Positions 45,190 to 54,790 are shown, numbered from the stretch's first letter. The stretch is 64,000 bases of DNA from Alteromonas mediterranea DE (GCF_000020585.3 NC_011138.3:1235791-1299790); one strand, 5' to 3'. A program made the numbers and translations. The notes: generated from the letters alone by a model not told the origin.

Positions 45190-45677
45190 TGGCGGTCAAA
45201 CTAAAGCTAACACCCGAAAAAGGTACAGAAGCCGAAATTGCGCATGCCCATACAATCCATCAGCAGGCGCAAGTTGTACCGTGGAAACTCAGCACCTTCG
45301 AAGATTGCTTTACCAAACCTTATTATGGCGTATTTGCTTATGAAAACGAGCAGGTCATTGGGTATGCCATTGTTTTAGAAGTAGCAGATGAAGCAACATT
45401 AATGGATATTGCGGTGGATGATGCCTTCCGAGGGCAGGGCGTAGGACGTGCCCTAGTAGATTATGTGCTAACAGCCTCAGAGCAAAACGGCATGATAGAA
45501 ATGTGGCTAGAAGTGAGAGAAAGTAACCTCGCTGCCATTAAGCTTTATGAAAGTTCGGGGTTTGAACACATAGAAACCCGCAAAAATTACTACACCACGA
45601 AAAGTTACGAGGCCAACTCATCAAGGACGGGGAAGGAAAACGCCAAAATAATGAAATGGTCAAAAGCCGTTTATTAA
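45189..45677 (+). CDS. rimI: ribosomal-protein-alanine N-acetyltransferase RimI
   Basis: GNAT acetyltransferase (162 aa) that acetylates the N-terminal alanine of ribosomal protein S18. The acetyl-CoA motif is RGQGVGRALVDY, and WLEVRESNLAAIKLYESSGF then RKNYY are RimI-specific. The GTG start overlaps the stop of the previous gene (TAGTGG). A longer basic C-tail with a Lys/Ser stretch is present. Confidence 0.92.
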   Translation: MAVKLKLTPEKGTEAEIAHAHTIHQQAQVVPWKLSTFEDCFTKPYYGVFAYENEQVIGYAIVLEVADEATLMDIAVDDAFRGQGVGRALVDYVLTASEQNGMIEMWLEVRESNLAAIKLYESSGFEHIETRKNYYTTKSYEANSSRTGKENAKIMKWSKAVY

Positions 45678-45939
45678 GCTCATTATCAGCAGCGATACGT
45701 TCTGCTTTTACATATAGCGCTAGTGAATAACAAAGTACAAACCCGCCTCATCAAGTATTCTAGAACGGTAGCGTGCCCAACCTTATATTGAGACAATATT
45801 CCTGCACGGCAAACATAACTAGCTCGACCCAATAACGCGACATGTTGCATCTATAAGTGCCTTATTTAGGCGCTTACGAAGCGCGTGTTTGAAGCAAGAG
45901 TGTTGCAGACTTTATTGAAACTCTACAAGGAAACCCCTC

Positions 45940-46236
45940 ATGGCTAAAGTCCTTAACCATCCTATTTTTTCATCAAGGCGTTTTGCCATTAACGTGGTTA
46001 CTTATCAAGAAGGGCATCGCGTGCTAGAGCATAATGACCCAATGGGGGCCGGGCGTTATTTTAAATTTAACGTTGTACTGAAAAAGCCCGAACAAGGCGG
46101 CGTATTCTGGGCTGAGAAAGTCATTGTTAATCTTTTTAATCGTGTTTACTTTTTCCGCCCTGATAAATATATGCACAGTGTAAGCAAAATAGGAAAAGGC
46201 CAAAGAAAGCTACTTTCTATTGCTGTGTATATTTAG
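45940..46236 (+). CDS. minimal 2OG-Fe(II) oxygenase-like protein
   Basis: Ninety-eight residues that fit a bare double-stranded beta-helix oxygenase. His31 and Asp33 (VLEHNDP) with distal His79 (KYMHSVSKI) form a candidate iron triad, and Arg89 (GQRKLLSIAVYI) is placed as the 2-oxoglutarate ligand. KPEQGGVFW mirrors the GGxxxF strand. SD AAGGAA precedes the ATG. It is well below the usual 180-200 residues, lacking the N-terminal support helices, so it might be a partial domain that pairs with another protein. Confidence 0.65.
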   Translation: MAKVLNHPIFSSRRFAINVVTYQEGHRVLEHNDPMGAGRYFKFNVVLKKPEQGGVFWAEKVIVNLFNRVYFFRPDKYMHSVSKIGKGQRKLLSIAVYI

Positions 46237-46578
46237 GGAATATGTATGTAACTCGTCTTTGAACTCTCCTCATTTCAGCTTTTTATCAGCGAATATCGAC
46301 ATGAATTATCAAATGACTTTCTTAACAAAAAGAGAGCTTCAAACTTTATTCGAAGTCGCAAACTCAAATGGACAACCCGCCGTATAACAAAGTTTCCACA
46401 GTAAACTAAAAACTTGACCATTTGGTCGATAAATTGGCGTGTAAACAGGATGGGGAGGTTTTATTCCCTCGCGAATTGGCTTATATTTGCGCCCATATTA
46501 TATCCCGCTCAAATTTAACCCCTGTGGCGGTGATGGCTTCTCTCAAATCAGTTCGTGTAATTGGATTTTTTAAAACGC
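46237..46578. other. intergenic region with a GACCA-TT-TGGTC palindrome
   Basis: A perfect 12-base palindrome GACCATTTGGTC at 46416-46427 sits in TTGACCATTTGGTCGATAAA, the kind of site bound by TetR-family repressors. It lies about 150 bases before the EamA transporter gene. No regulator gene is adjacent. A 28-codon frame at 46301-46387 (MNYQMTFLTKRELQ) has no clear SD and is left uncalled. Confidence 0.5.
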
Positions 46579-47508
46579 ATGTCTTCATTATCGGTGACGG
46601 AAAAAGCGCAATCTAAAGGTATAAAAATGCTTTTAGTTGCAGTGTTGTGTTTAGGGCTTAATTGGCCGGGCATGAAATTGGGCCTAGAGATTGTTGGCCC
46701 GGTGTGGATGGTTTGCCTACGTTTTCTACTCAGTCTTCCAGTACTCGCGCTTTTTGTGCTTATCACTAAGAAACGTTTGCCGGTATTGAATCGTAAAGAC
46801 CGGTCAGTGGTTTTTGTGGTCGCGTTTTTCCAGTTTATCTTGTCGATGGGCCTTATTACGGTGTCGCTGCAATATATCCCAGCTGGAACCGCTAGTATTC
46901 TCATTTATACAACGCCGCTTTGGATGCTACTAATTGATACGTTATGGTATCGACAACGCCCGCCCTCAAAGCGATTAATTCTTACCGGAATTTCTACTAT
47001 TGGCTGTGCGATGATTTTATTTGCCTCGGGGCAACCGGGCGCATGGCTGCCGCTCTTTGGTATGTTGCTGGCTTCTGCATTGTGGGCAGTCGCTATTCGA
47101 AGGGTGTCTTTCCACAAGTGGAAAGGAAGCGTCATTGAAGCGGTGTTCTGGCAGTTTACTATTGCAGGTTTCGCCATGCTTGCTATTGCTCTTATGGTAG
47201 AGCCAACGCCGAATTTTGGCGCTTACGATATAAGCGACTGGTTGTTGCTAGCGTACATAGGGCCGGTGGCAACAGGGCTTGGTTTCGGCCTTATGGTAGC
47301 GGCGGGGCCAAAATTGCCGCCAGATAAAATCGTTTTAATCAGTACGCTTACGCCAATCGTTGGGTATGTAAGCTCAGTGCTACTGCTTAAAGAAACCCTG
47401 CTGCCTATGGTGGTGGCCGGCGCTATATTGATGATTGCAGCGCTTATTGTGAATGGCCTTCCTCAAAGTACGCTTAAAAAAATGCTAGGCAAGGGGCAGG
47501 CTAAATAG
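46579..47508 (+). CDS. EamA/DMT-family exporter
   Basis: Drug/metabolite transporter (309 aa) with ten membrane helices in two EamA repeats. Repeat 1 contains VGPVWMVCLRFLLSLPVLAL and IPAGTASILIYTTPLWMLL; repeat 2 contains PDKIVLISTLTPIVGYVSSV. Such proteins usually export amino acids or other small metabolites; the substrate is not readable. ATG 46579 is chosen over an upstream TTG. It is convergent with the LysR gene. Confidence 0.87.
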   Translation: MSSLSVTEKAQSKGIKMLLVAVLCLGLNWPGMKLGLEIVGPVWMVCLRFLLSLPVLALFVLITKKRLPVLNRKDRSVVFVVAFFQFILSMGLITVSLQYIPAGTASILIYTTPLWMLLIDTLWYRQRPPSKRLILTGISTIGCAMILFASGQPGAWLPLFGMLLASALWAVAIRRVSFHKWKGSVIEAVFWQFTIAGFAMLAIALMVEPTPNFGAYDISDWLLLAYIGPVATGLGFGLMVAAGPKLPPDKIVLISTLTPIVGYVSSVLLLKETLLPMVVAGAILMIAALIVNGLPQSTLKKMLGKGQAK

Positions 47509-47515
47509 CCGTTCT

Positions 47516-48412
47516 TTAAAGCGTGAGTCGCGGCTGGATAAAGTCTAAAAACGCAGAAATACGAGAAGATACCGCGCTATTTTTGTAGTACACCGCTTGA
47601 ACCGATTCGCGTCGGTTCGGGCTGACGATGTCGTCGCTAAACACATCGACAAGCGCGCCCGCGCTAAGATCTCTGTGCACCATAAAGTGAGACAGTAACG
47701 CAATACCTTGCCCTGCTAAGCATAGCTGGCGAATAGTTTCCCCGCTTGAGGCGCGAAGACTGTACTGCAAATTGACATCTTGTTTAAGTGGCCATTTATT
47801 CAAACTCGGCGAGTCGCTAAAGCCAATCAGTTTGTGTTTGTTTAGCGTGCTAATGCCACCTTCGTTTTCAGATAGGGGATATTTTTCAAGGTACTGTGGG
47901 CTTGCCACAATATGCAGCTTACTTTTCCCTAAGCGTCTCGCGTGCAAATTCGAGTCGCTCAAATCGCCAATGCGTATTGCGATATCCGTCTTGTGTTCTA
48001 ATAGGTCGATAATGCTATCGTGACTAGTGATATCCAGAGTGATATCAGGAAAGGCTTCTCGAAAGTCACCTACTAAAGGGGCAAGTTGGTGTAAAACGAA
48101 AGGGCTTGCCGCATCTACCCGAAGTTTTCCAGAAGGTGTGCGCTTTAAAAGCCGCAGCGCTTCTTCGCCTTTCTCCAACACGTTTAAGCCATCTCTGGCA
48201 TATTGCAGAAAAAGCTCGCCTTCTTCGGTTAACTCTAACCGTCTGGTAGTACGATTCAATAGGGTTACATCTAAGGTATCTTCAAGCCGCGTTACTGCTC
48301 GACTCACTTTCGCTACTTGCTGATTAAGCAAGTTAGCAGCACTTGAAAAACTACCCGTATCAACAACGGTTAGAAACGCTTCTAAATCTTCAGTCTTTGA
48401 TGAAACTGGCAT
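47516..48412 (-). CDS. LysR family transcriptional regulator
   Basis: LysR-type regulator (298 aa). N-terminal HTH: EDLEAFLTVVDTGSFSSAAN and SRAVTRLEDTLDVTLLNRTT, RRLELTEEGELFLQYA. The C-terminal effector domain resembles the CrgA/YafC-type group (DIAIRIGDLSDSNLHARRLG). ATG 48412 with AAGG upstream is preferred over the adjoining GTG. Divergent from the MFS-LLM-AKR-ADH gene set, which it likely controls. Confidence 0.9.
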   Translation of the reverse strand: MPVSSKTEDLEAFLTVVDTGSFSSAANLLNQQVAKVSRAVTRLEDTLDVTLLNRTTRRLELTEEGELFLQYARDGLNVLEKGEEALRLLKRTPSGKLRVDAASPFVLHQLAPLVGDFREAFPDITLDITSHDSIIDLLEHKTDIAIRIGDLSDSNLHARRLGKSKLHIVASPQYLEKYPLSENEGGISTLNKHKLIGFSDSPSLNKWPLKQDVNLQYSLRASSGETIRQLCLAGQGIALLSHFMVHRDLSAGALVDVFSDDIVSPNRRESVQAVYYKNSAVSSRISAFLDFIQPRLTL

Positions 48413-48606
48413 CACACACCTTACCTTTTCAAATTTCGCAAAAGTATTTTGTCATTAGTGCTGTTTTTTGCAAATAAATTCATCGTCAAACTGTACGCAC
48501 TTTAAAAATGACTCCCCAAAAGACGGTTTAGTTGTCCGCTTGAAAGGAGTAGGTGGCGTCGGCAACGACACCCCATCACGTTAATTACTTTTTGAGGATA
48601 ATTGAA

Positions 48607-49805
48607 ATGCCTATTGCATTATTTGCGTTAACGTTAAGTGCGTTTGCTATTGGCACAACAGAGTTCGTGATAGTGGGGCTTGTCCCCACCATTGCTACTG
48701 ATCTTGGCGTTACGTTACCAAGTGCTGGCTTACTGGTAAGCTTGTACGCCGTTGGTGTTGCCGTTGGCGCACCGGTTCTTACCGCCCTTACGGGAAAGTG
48801 GAATAGAAAGCATGTTCTGCTTAGCTTAATGGCGCTATTTGTGGCTGGTAATATTCTTGCTTGGCAAGCGCCTAGCTACGAGAGCTTAATTTTAGCTCGC
48901 ATTTTGACAGGCTTAGCGCACGGTGTGTTCTTTTCCATAGGGTCAACTATTGCTACAGGGCTAGTGGCGAAAGAAAAAGAAGCCAGTGCTATTGCCATTA
49001 TGTTTACGGGCTTAACTGTAGCCTTGGTTACTGGCGTACCTTTGGGTACCTGGATTGGTCAAAACTTCGGTTGGAGAGCAACCTTCCTTGTGGTTTCCGC
49101 GCTTGGCACACTTGCGCTAATAGGCAGTGCGTTGCTGGTACCGAACAATCTTAAACAAAGTAAACCGGCCACCTTGAGTGAACAAATGAAGGTGTTGGTT
49201 CAGCCTCGTCTGGTATTAGTGTATCTAATGACGATATTGGGCTATGGCGGCACATTTACGGCATTCACCTATCTCGCTCCTATATTGCAGGAAGAGGCGG
49301 GGTTTGCGCCCTCAGCCATCAGCTTAATTATGCTGGTTTACGGTGTATCTGTCGCGGTAGGCAATATTTATGGCGGCAAGCTTGCTGACAAAAAAGGCCC
49401 AATCTGCGCGTTAACTATCATCTTTTCAGCCCTTGCCATCATCTTATTTGCGCTGACGTTTACCATGGGCAGTAAAGTTGCCGCAGTGATCACCGTTTTA
49501 GGTGGGGCGCCTTTGCCTTTGGCAATGTTCCAGGACTTCAGGTGTACGTTGTTCAACTAGCAGAGAAGTTTACCCCTAATGCTGTTGATGTGGCGTCAGG
49601 TTTAAATATCGCGGCATTTAACATTGGCATAGCAGTGGGTTCAATACTGGGCGGTGCAATTGTAGGCGGCATGCAGTTATCTGATACCGCATGGATTGGC
49701 GCAATTATTTCTGTTGCAGCGTTACTTGTTACACGTTACAGCGGCTACTTAGACAAGCGCGCACTCAGTACTGCGAATACGGCGAATAACACAACGAGCG
49801 CGTAG
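48607..49805 (+). pseudogene. MFS exporter (AraJ/sugar-efflux type), frameshifted near the C-terminus
   Basis: Twelve-helix major facilitator (about 399 aa if restored). It starts MPIALFALTLSAFAIGTTEF with the MFS motif A region LTALTGKWNRKHVL. The first frame ends at 49560 after a non-family tail. The other frame continues smoothly as GAFAFGNVPGLQVYVVQLAE and runs through the last two helices to 49805. A base missing near 49501-49507 (GGTGGGGCGCC) explains it. Without correction the protein loses its last two to three helices. ATG 48607 has GAGG upstream; the longer in-frame extension is unlikely. First gene of the set divergent from the LysR gene. Confidence 0.85.
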
Positions 49806-49815
49806 GGAGGTCACA

Positions 49816-50724
49816 ATGACGACAAATACCTTTGATAAGCTTGCACAACACACGTTCTCAGTAGGTGTAGAGCTTCCGCTAGATAACGACTGGCCGCATT
49901 TCGACGCCACAAAAGGTACGCCGTTTGGCGTACCTGATATGACACAGCATCACAGCCGTATACAGTTAGCCGATAAACTAGGGTTTAAAGCAGCGTGGGT
50001 ACGAGATGTACCAGTTTACGACCCTAGCTTTGGTGACGCAGCTCAGGTTTTCGAAACCTTCACTTACTTGGGCTATTTAGCAGGTATCACAGACAATATT
50101 CTATTAGGCACAGCCGCCGTTGTTTTACCTCTTAGGCAGCCATGGCTTGTCAAAAAGGCGGCAGCAACGGTGCAGCAGCTAAGTAACGACCGCCTTATAC
50201 TCGGTGTAGCCAGTGGGGATAGACCGGTTGAGTATCCGTTGTTCGATGTCGATTTTGACAGTCGCGGCGAGCACTTCAAGCAGTCACTGGAAATTGTAAA
50301 GCACGGTGAGAATTCCCTTAAGCCTGGCATGTCGCTGTTACCGCGTTCAACAACGCCGCCATTGTACGTTGCAGGGCTCGCTCAGCAAAGCCCTCAGTGG
50401 GTTGGAAAAAATATGGACGGTTGGCTGGCGTATCCAGGTACACCGAACGATCATAAAAAGCGCGTGAAGCTATGGCGAAATGTAGCGGGTAAGAAGCCTT
50501 ACGTTAGCTTTATTCATCTTAATTTGGTTGAAGGCGATGAAGCGCCCATAAAACGCCACCGATTCGGGGTTGAAACTGGTGTAAATGGGCTTATCAAAGA
50601 ACTCAATGCAATGAAAGAAGCGGGGGTTGATCATATTGGCCTGCACTTCAGACGTAATACGCAACCAGTAGAAGACGCGATGCAGCGCATTGCTGACAAC
50701 GTATTACCTCACTTTCATAAATAA
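49816..50724 (+). CDS. LLM-class flavin-dependent oxidoreductase
   Basis: Luciferase-like monooxygenase (302 aa) of the bacterial luciferase/F420 superfamily. LADKLGFKAAWVRDVPVYDP and GTAAVVLPLRQPWLVKKAAA match the flavin-binding barrel. RLILGVASGDRPVEYPLF marks the TIGR03571-like group. It probably uses FMNH2 and oxygen on an unknown substrate. SD GGGAGG. Ten bases after the MFS gene and in the same operon. Confidence 0.88.
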   Translation: MTTNTFDKLAQHTFSVGVELPLDNDWPHFDATKGTPFGVPDMTQHHSRIQLADKLGFKAAWVRDVPVYDPSFGDAAQVFETFTYLGYLAGITDNILLGTAAVVLPLRQPWLVKKAAATVQQLSNDRLILGVASGDRPVEYPLFDVDFDSRGEHFKQSLEIVKHGENSLKPGMSLLPRSTTPPLYVAGLAQQSPQWVGKNMDGWLAYPGTPNDHKKRVKLWRNVAGKKPYVSFIHLNLVEGDEAPIKRHRFGVETGVNGLIKELNAMKEAGVDHIGLHFRRNTQPVEDAMQRIADNVLPHFHK

Positions 50725-50745
50725 CGGAACCAACAAGGAGGCATC

Positions 50746-51582
50746 ATGCCGAATGTAAATCAGTCACAAACTAAAATTCCTTCGCTAGGTGTAGGCACGT
50801 TTCGCTTAAAAGACGATGAAGCCTATAACAGCGTGACAATAGCACTTGAAGTGGGTTTCCGTCATATTGATACGGCGCAAATATACGGCAATGAAGAAGC
50901 GGTAGGTCGCGCTATTAACGACGCTATTGCAAACAACCTTGTTGCACGTGAAGACCTTTACGTCACCACCAAGGTGTGGAATGACAAACTGAATAAAGCA
51001 AGCTTTGTGGATAGCGTAAAAGAGAGTTTGGAAAAGCTTCAACTGTCGTACGTTGACCTGCTACTTATTCATTGGCCGTCACCGGAAAATGGCGAAAGCA
51101 TGGAAGAGTACCTAGGTGAATTGGTGCGCGTTAAGGAAATGGGCCTAACAAAAGAAATTGGTATTTCTAACTTTACCGTAGCGCAAGTTGAAGAAGCGGT
51201 GAGTATCTTAGGTGAGGGCGTTATCGCCACGAATCAGGTAGAGGTTCACCCTTATCTGACCAATGAAAAAGTACGTGCCGCATGCGAAAAACATGGCATC
51301 ACAGTTACAGGGTATATGCCGTTTGCTGTTGGTAAAGTGCTAAAAGACGAGACTATCACTGCAATTGCAGATAAGCATGGTGTAAGCACAGCTGAGGTAG
51401 TCGTAGCCTGGGAGCTGGCTCATGGTTTAGTGACCATTCCATCGTCGACTAAGCGCAAAAACCTGGAAACCAATTTCAAAGCGCTTGAACTTACCTTAGA
51501 CGCAGACGATATCGCAAAAATTGACGCGCTAGATTGTGGCGACCGTCAAGCTAACCCAGATTTTTCACCTGCGTGGGACTAA
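50746..51582 (+). CDS. aldo/keto reductase (DkgB-like)
   Basis: NADPH-dependent carbonyl reductase (278 aa). Signature GFRHIDTAQIYGNEEAVGRA, catalytic Asp/Tyr/Lys/His in DTAQIYGNE, VTTKVW and LLLIHWPSP, cofactor motif IPSSTKRKNLETNF. Similar to 2,5-diketo-gluconate/methylglyoxal reductases. SD AAGGAGG. Fourth-to-last gene of the LysR-flanked set. Confidence 0.9.
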   Translation: MPNVNQSQTKIPSLGVGTFRLKDDEAYNSVTIALEVGFRHIDTAQIYGNEEAVGRAINDAIANNLVAREDLYVTTKVWNDKLNKASFVDSVKESLEKLQLSYVDLLLIHWPSPENGESMEEYLGELVRVKEMGLTKEIGISNFTVAQVEEAVSILGEGVIATNQVEVHPYLTNEKVRAACEKHGITVTGYMPFAVGKVLKDETITAIADKHGVSTAEVVVAWELAHGLVTIPSSTKRKNLETNFKALELTLDADDIAKIDALDCGDRQANPDFSPAWD

Positions 51583-51612
51583 TCGGAAAAATCACTGTGT
51601 TAAGGAGCTTTT

Positions 51613-52548
51613 ATGCAAGCTAACGTTTGGCAATTTGAACAGGCTAGCGCAGCACTCATACGAAACGAACGCGAATTTTCTAAGCCGGAAGCAGGGCGTA
51701 TTGTCGTGCGCAACTACGCCATAGGCATCAACCCAGTAGACTGGAAGTTTATCGATGATAACCCGCGCGACTGGGAAAAAGGGCATATTCCCGGTGTGGA
51801 CGGTGCGGGTGTTGTTGTCGCTGTAGGTGAGGGCGTTGATAACAGTCTATTGGGTAAGCGTGTGGCTTTCCATCATAGCCTAGGTGAAAACGGAAGTTTT
51901 GCCGACCATAGTGAAGTGTACGCAAGTCGCGTAATGCTAGTGCCAGAAAGCGTAGATTTTGCATTGGCTGCTGCCTTGCCATGCCCGATGCTTACTGCTT
52001 GGCAAGCGTTCAGTAAAGTGCCGGTAAGAGAGGGGGCAGACGTGTTAGTCAGCGGTATGGGCGCCGTTAACAAATTGCTGGCGCAAATACTTTCTCAGGC
52101 TGGTTTTAATGTACATGTTATCTCAGGAAGCTTTTCGCAAGAGCAAGCCGATGAGATGGGAGTAAAAGCCATCCATCGCGGTAAACCTGAAGGGCAAACC
52201 TTTTACGCGCTTTTCGACGCGAATGGTCCAGACTATGCGGCGTCACTTGTACTGCTTCTTGAAGCTAATGGTCACGTAGTGAGTATTCTAGGACGTATTG
52301 AAGTGCCTGTAGATGCGCCTTTCACGCGTACTATTTCTTATCATGAGATAGCCCTAGGCGCGCTGCATGATTATGGCGATTTACCGCAATGGCAGCGCTT
52401 GGTGAAAGACGGTGAGGCTCTGCTTGAGCAAGTTGCAGAGCACTCTTTGGTTGTTGAAATTCCAACGCTTTTCGAATTTGATAATCTGAACAAGGCGTTG
52501 ACATTTTCAAAAGAAGAGAAGCGAAAGGCGGTGGTTACGGTGTCATAA
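51613..52548 (+). CDS. zinc-type alcohol dehydrogenase/quinone oxidoreductase family protein
   Basis: MDR-family oxidoreductase (311 aa). N-terminal GroES-like domain: NYAIGINPVDWKFIDDNPRD and HIPGVDGAGVVVAVGEGVD. Nucleotide-binding part VLVSGMGAVNKLLAQILSQA, a weakened Rossmann GxGxxG. No zinc-binding cysteine cluster, so it fits the quinone-reductase branch. SD AAGGAG. Last gene of the MFS-LLM-AKR-ADH operon, which looks like defence against reactive carbonyls or quinones (inference). Confidence 0.87.
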   Translation: MQANVWQFEQASAALIRNEREFSKPEAGRIVVRNYAIGINPVDWKFIDDNPRDWEKGHIPGVDGAGVVVAVGEGVDNSLLGKRVAFHHSLGENGSFADHSEVYASRVMLVPESVDFALAAALPCPMLTAWQAFSKVPVREGADVLVSGMGAVNKLLAQILSQAGFNVHVISGSFSQEQADEMGVKAIHRGKPEGQTFYALFDANGPDYAASLVLLLEANGHVVSILGRIEVPVDAPFTRTISYHEIALGALHDYGDLPQWQRLVKDGEALLEQVAEHSLVVEIPTLFEFDNLNKALTFSKEEKRKAVVTVS

Positions 52549-52676
52549 AGCTGGAACGATTAAGTTTCTTCCTTTATCTTTGGTAACGTAAAGGGCTTTA
52601 TCAGCTCGCGGAAGAAATAGCAAATCAACTATTAGTCCACGAATTGTAACCAGTAAGCGTTATAACGACAGGATTA

Positions 52677-53708
52677 CTAAGTAAACGTGTGGTGTCGTGT
52701 AGGCTGGAATTTGTTAAGTAGACTGTGTACTACATAAATAACACACAGGCTAAGCGCAATGGCTACCACTACCGATGAAAAGCGATACAGCGCACTATAA
52801 ATAATATCCTGTTGCGGAGAGAGTGACTGGCCGTACAAAATGCCAAATGTGGTAAGTACGCCAAAGCCCGTGCCGGCAACACCACCGCCTAGCACATGTT
52901 GGCGGCTGATGAAAAATACCAATATCCATAAGCTGAAACTTGCGAAGAACAACGTGTCACTGTAATTCAGCAAAACCAGCTGAGCGAGCAGGGCAAGGTT
53001 ACACCCTATTAGTGTGCCGAGTGCTCGCTGCCAGCCACTCATGGTGGCGCCTTTCCAGCAAAGAGGGAAAAGAATGAGTATGCTCGCCGCTTGCGCCGAA
53101 ATGGAATCAACTAAATCGAAGGTTTGAAATACAGCAAAAGATAACGTAGCCACTGTAGTGCATAAGATGACTTCGTGTCGGATGCTCGCTTGATCTTTAG
53201 AGACCTTAGGCGGTGGTGTTCGCGGTGCTCTATCTGGGAATATTAGGTGCAACGCAAAAGCGATGCCTAAAGCAAGTAAAATTGCGCCAATATTTGAAAT
53301 CACCAACGGGTAAATGTCTATTCCATCGTTACTGTAACTTGCGAAGTGCAGCTGTAACGACAGCCCAACCAGAGAAAATGCGCCAAACAAAAATAATGTG
53401 CCCTTACTCATTTGCCAAAATAAAAAAGCAAAGGTTGCTGCGATTAATGGTGTAATAAGCAGCGGGTGGGTGCCAAACAAACCATACACTACTAGCACAA
53501 CCATTGCTGGGAATACGGTCGCTGCAAGAAACTGTCTTATTATGTGCCCATTTAAATCGGCTACCAGCCCTAACAATAAGATGGGATAAAGGGTAAAAAA
53601 TATCGGGTTCGGCCAGTCCATTGCTTTAGATATCGTAAACCCGAGAGTCGCGCCGCTGGCAATTCTGAGCATCTGTTGAACATCATTATCGCTAAGTTGT
53701 GTTTTCAT
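52677..53708 (-). CDS. FUSC/DUF2955-type membrane protein
   Basis: Membrane protein (343 aa) with two halves of about five helices each, like the aromatic-acid exporter (AaeB/FUSC) family but without the long cytoplasmic domain. NPIFFTLYPILLLGLVADLN and CWKGATMSGWQRALGTLIG are the repeated signatures. It pairs with the HlyD-type adaptor eight bases upstream to form an efflux system. Confidence 0.85.
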   Translation of the reverse strand: MKTQLSDNDVQQMLRIASGATLGFTISKAMDWPNPIFFTLYPILLLGLVADLNGHIIRQFLAATVFPAMVVLVVYGLFGTHPLLITPLIAATFAFLFWQMSKGTLFLFGAFSLVGLSLQLHFASYSNDGIDIYPLVISNIGAILLALGIAFALHLIFPDRAPRTPPPKVSKDQASIRHEVILCTTVATLSFAVFQTFDLVDSISAQAASILILFPLCWKGATMSGWQRALGTLIGCNLALLAQLVLLNYSDTLFFASFSLWILVFFISRQHVLGGGVAGTGFGVLTTFGILYGQSLSPQQDIIYSALYRFSSVVVAIALSLCVIYVVHSLLNKFQPTRHHTFT

Positions 53709-53716
53709 AACCTGTT

Positions 53717-54790
53717 CTAGTAGACGTAGTGCAATAAACTGATAAAGCGAATTTGAACATTCGCGACAAAACTTTCAATGGGGTTATTAGGAACAATTTG
53801 AACCGTCGCCCGGGCACCACTGGTCAGGCGATTTAATGGCGCTTCACTTTCATCTAAGCTGATATGAACGCGCTGGCGTTGCGCGTCACGCACCCATCGG
53901 TTCGATTTTTCAACAGCGGCCAGCTTGCCATTTGCTGACAGTTGGCCATCACTAACGCCAGCCTCGAAATCTTCCACCTGCGCCGCAAACACCTTCCCAG
54001 GTATCGCATCAAAAACAACTTTGGCACGCACGCCTTTTTCTACACTGGTTAGCGACTTTTCTCTAAAATCAGCAACCAAGTCAAGCTTGTTATCTACAAC
54101 AGATGCAAGGGGAACGCTTTGTTTGGCATAGGTTCCTTTTGTCACCTGCATGTTTGCCATAATGCCTTCGTGCGGAGCCTTTATTCTGGTGTATGCCAGA
54201 TTTAATTCTGCACGATTTAGCGCGTTGCGAGCTTCCCGATATTTGAGGTTACGTTCTCCTCTTTCTCCCCTAGCTACAATCTGGAGGTTTAACTCAGCTT
54301 TAAGTGCGCTCAAATCTGCCTCTGCGCTTTGAAGTTGGGCGTTAGCTTTATCCACGTCTTGTTGAGAAACTACGTTGCTTTCTATTAAGGTGTTTAATCG
54401 TTGATATTCACTTTTGCGTTCTACGAGTATGGCAGTCGCGGCTGCTATTCTTGCCTTCATTGCGTCCACCTGGGCGTCAATTTGGGCATTTTCTTGTGCC
54501 ACATTCGCCAATTTAATCTGCGCTTTTTCAAGTGCAATATTGTAGGGAGTATCGTCAATTTCGAACAATACTTGCCCTTTTTCAACGTGTTGATTGTTGC
54601 TAACTAAGACCTTAATGATTGGGCCATTAAGCTGAGGTGATATTTGTGTAACCTGATGGTACACCCTTGCCTGAGGTGTCATTGGCATGCGGATATCAGC
54701 AACTACAAAATATATAAAACAGACAGCAAAGGCTACTAAAGCCAGTTTCACGTACCTTGCAAAAGCTTGGTCGGGTGTTCTTTCACTCAC
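53717..54790 (-). CDS. HlyD/EmrA-family membrane fusion protein
   Basis: Periplasmic adaptor (357 aa). One N-terminal membrane helix (about 14-31), biotinyl-lipoyl half-motifs (VLVSNNQHVEKGQVLFEIDD and ...RIKAPHEGIMANMQVTKGTY), a coiled-coil hairpin between them, then a beta-barrel domain. Like AaeA, it links the FUSC permease to an outer-membrane channel, which is not encoded nearby. It overlaps the MarR gene by four bases. Confidence 0.9.
   Translation of the reverse strand: MSERTPDQAFARYVKLALVAFAVCFIYFVVADIRMPMTPQARVYHQVTQISPQLNGPIIKVLVSNNQHVEKGQVLFEIDDTPYNIALEKAQIKLANVAQENAQIDAQVDAMKARIAAATAILVERKSEYQRLNTLIESNVVSQQDVDKANAQLQSAEADLSALKAELNLQIVARGERGERNLKYREARNALNRAELNLAYTRIKAPHEGIMANMQVTKGTYAKQSVPLASVVDNKLDLVADFREKSLTSVEKGVRAKVVFDAIPGKVFAAQVEDFEAGVSDGQLSANGKLAAVEKSNRWVRDAQRQRVHISLDESEAPLNRLTSGARATVQIVPNNPIESFVANVQIRFISLLHYVY

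Noticed and set aside
46422..46616. Frame of 64 codons upstream of the EamA gene
   Set aside because: It overlaps the start of the conserved transporter and contains the regulatory palindrome; no family-like sequence.
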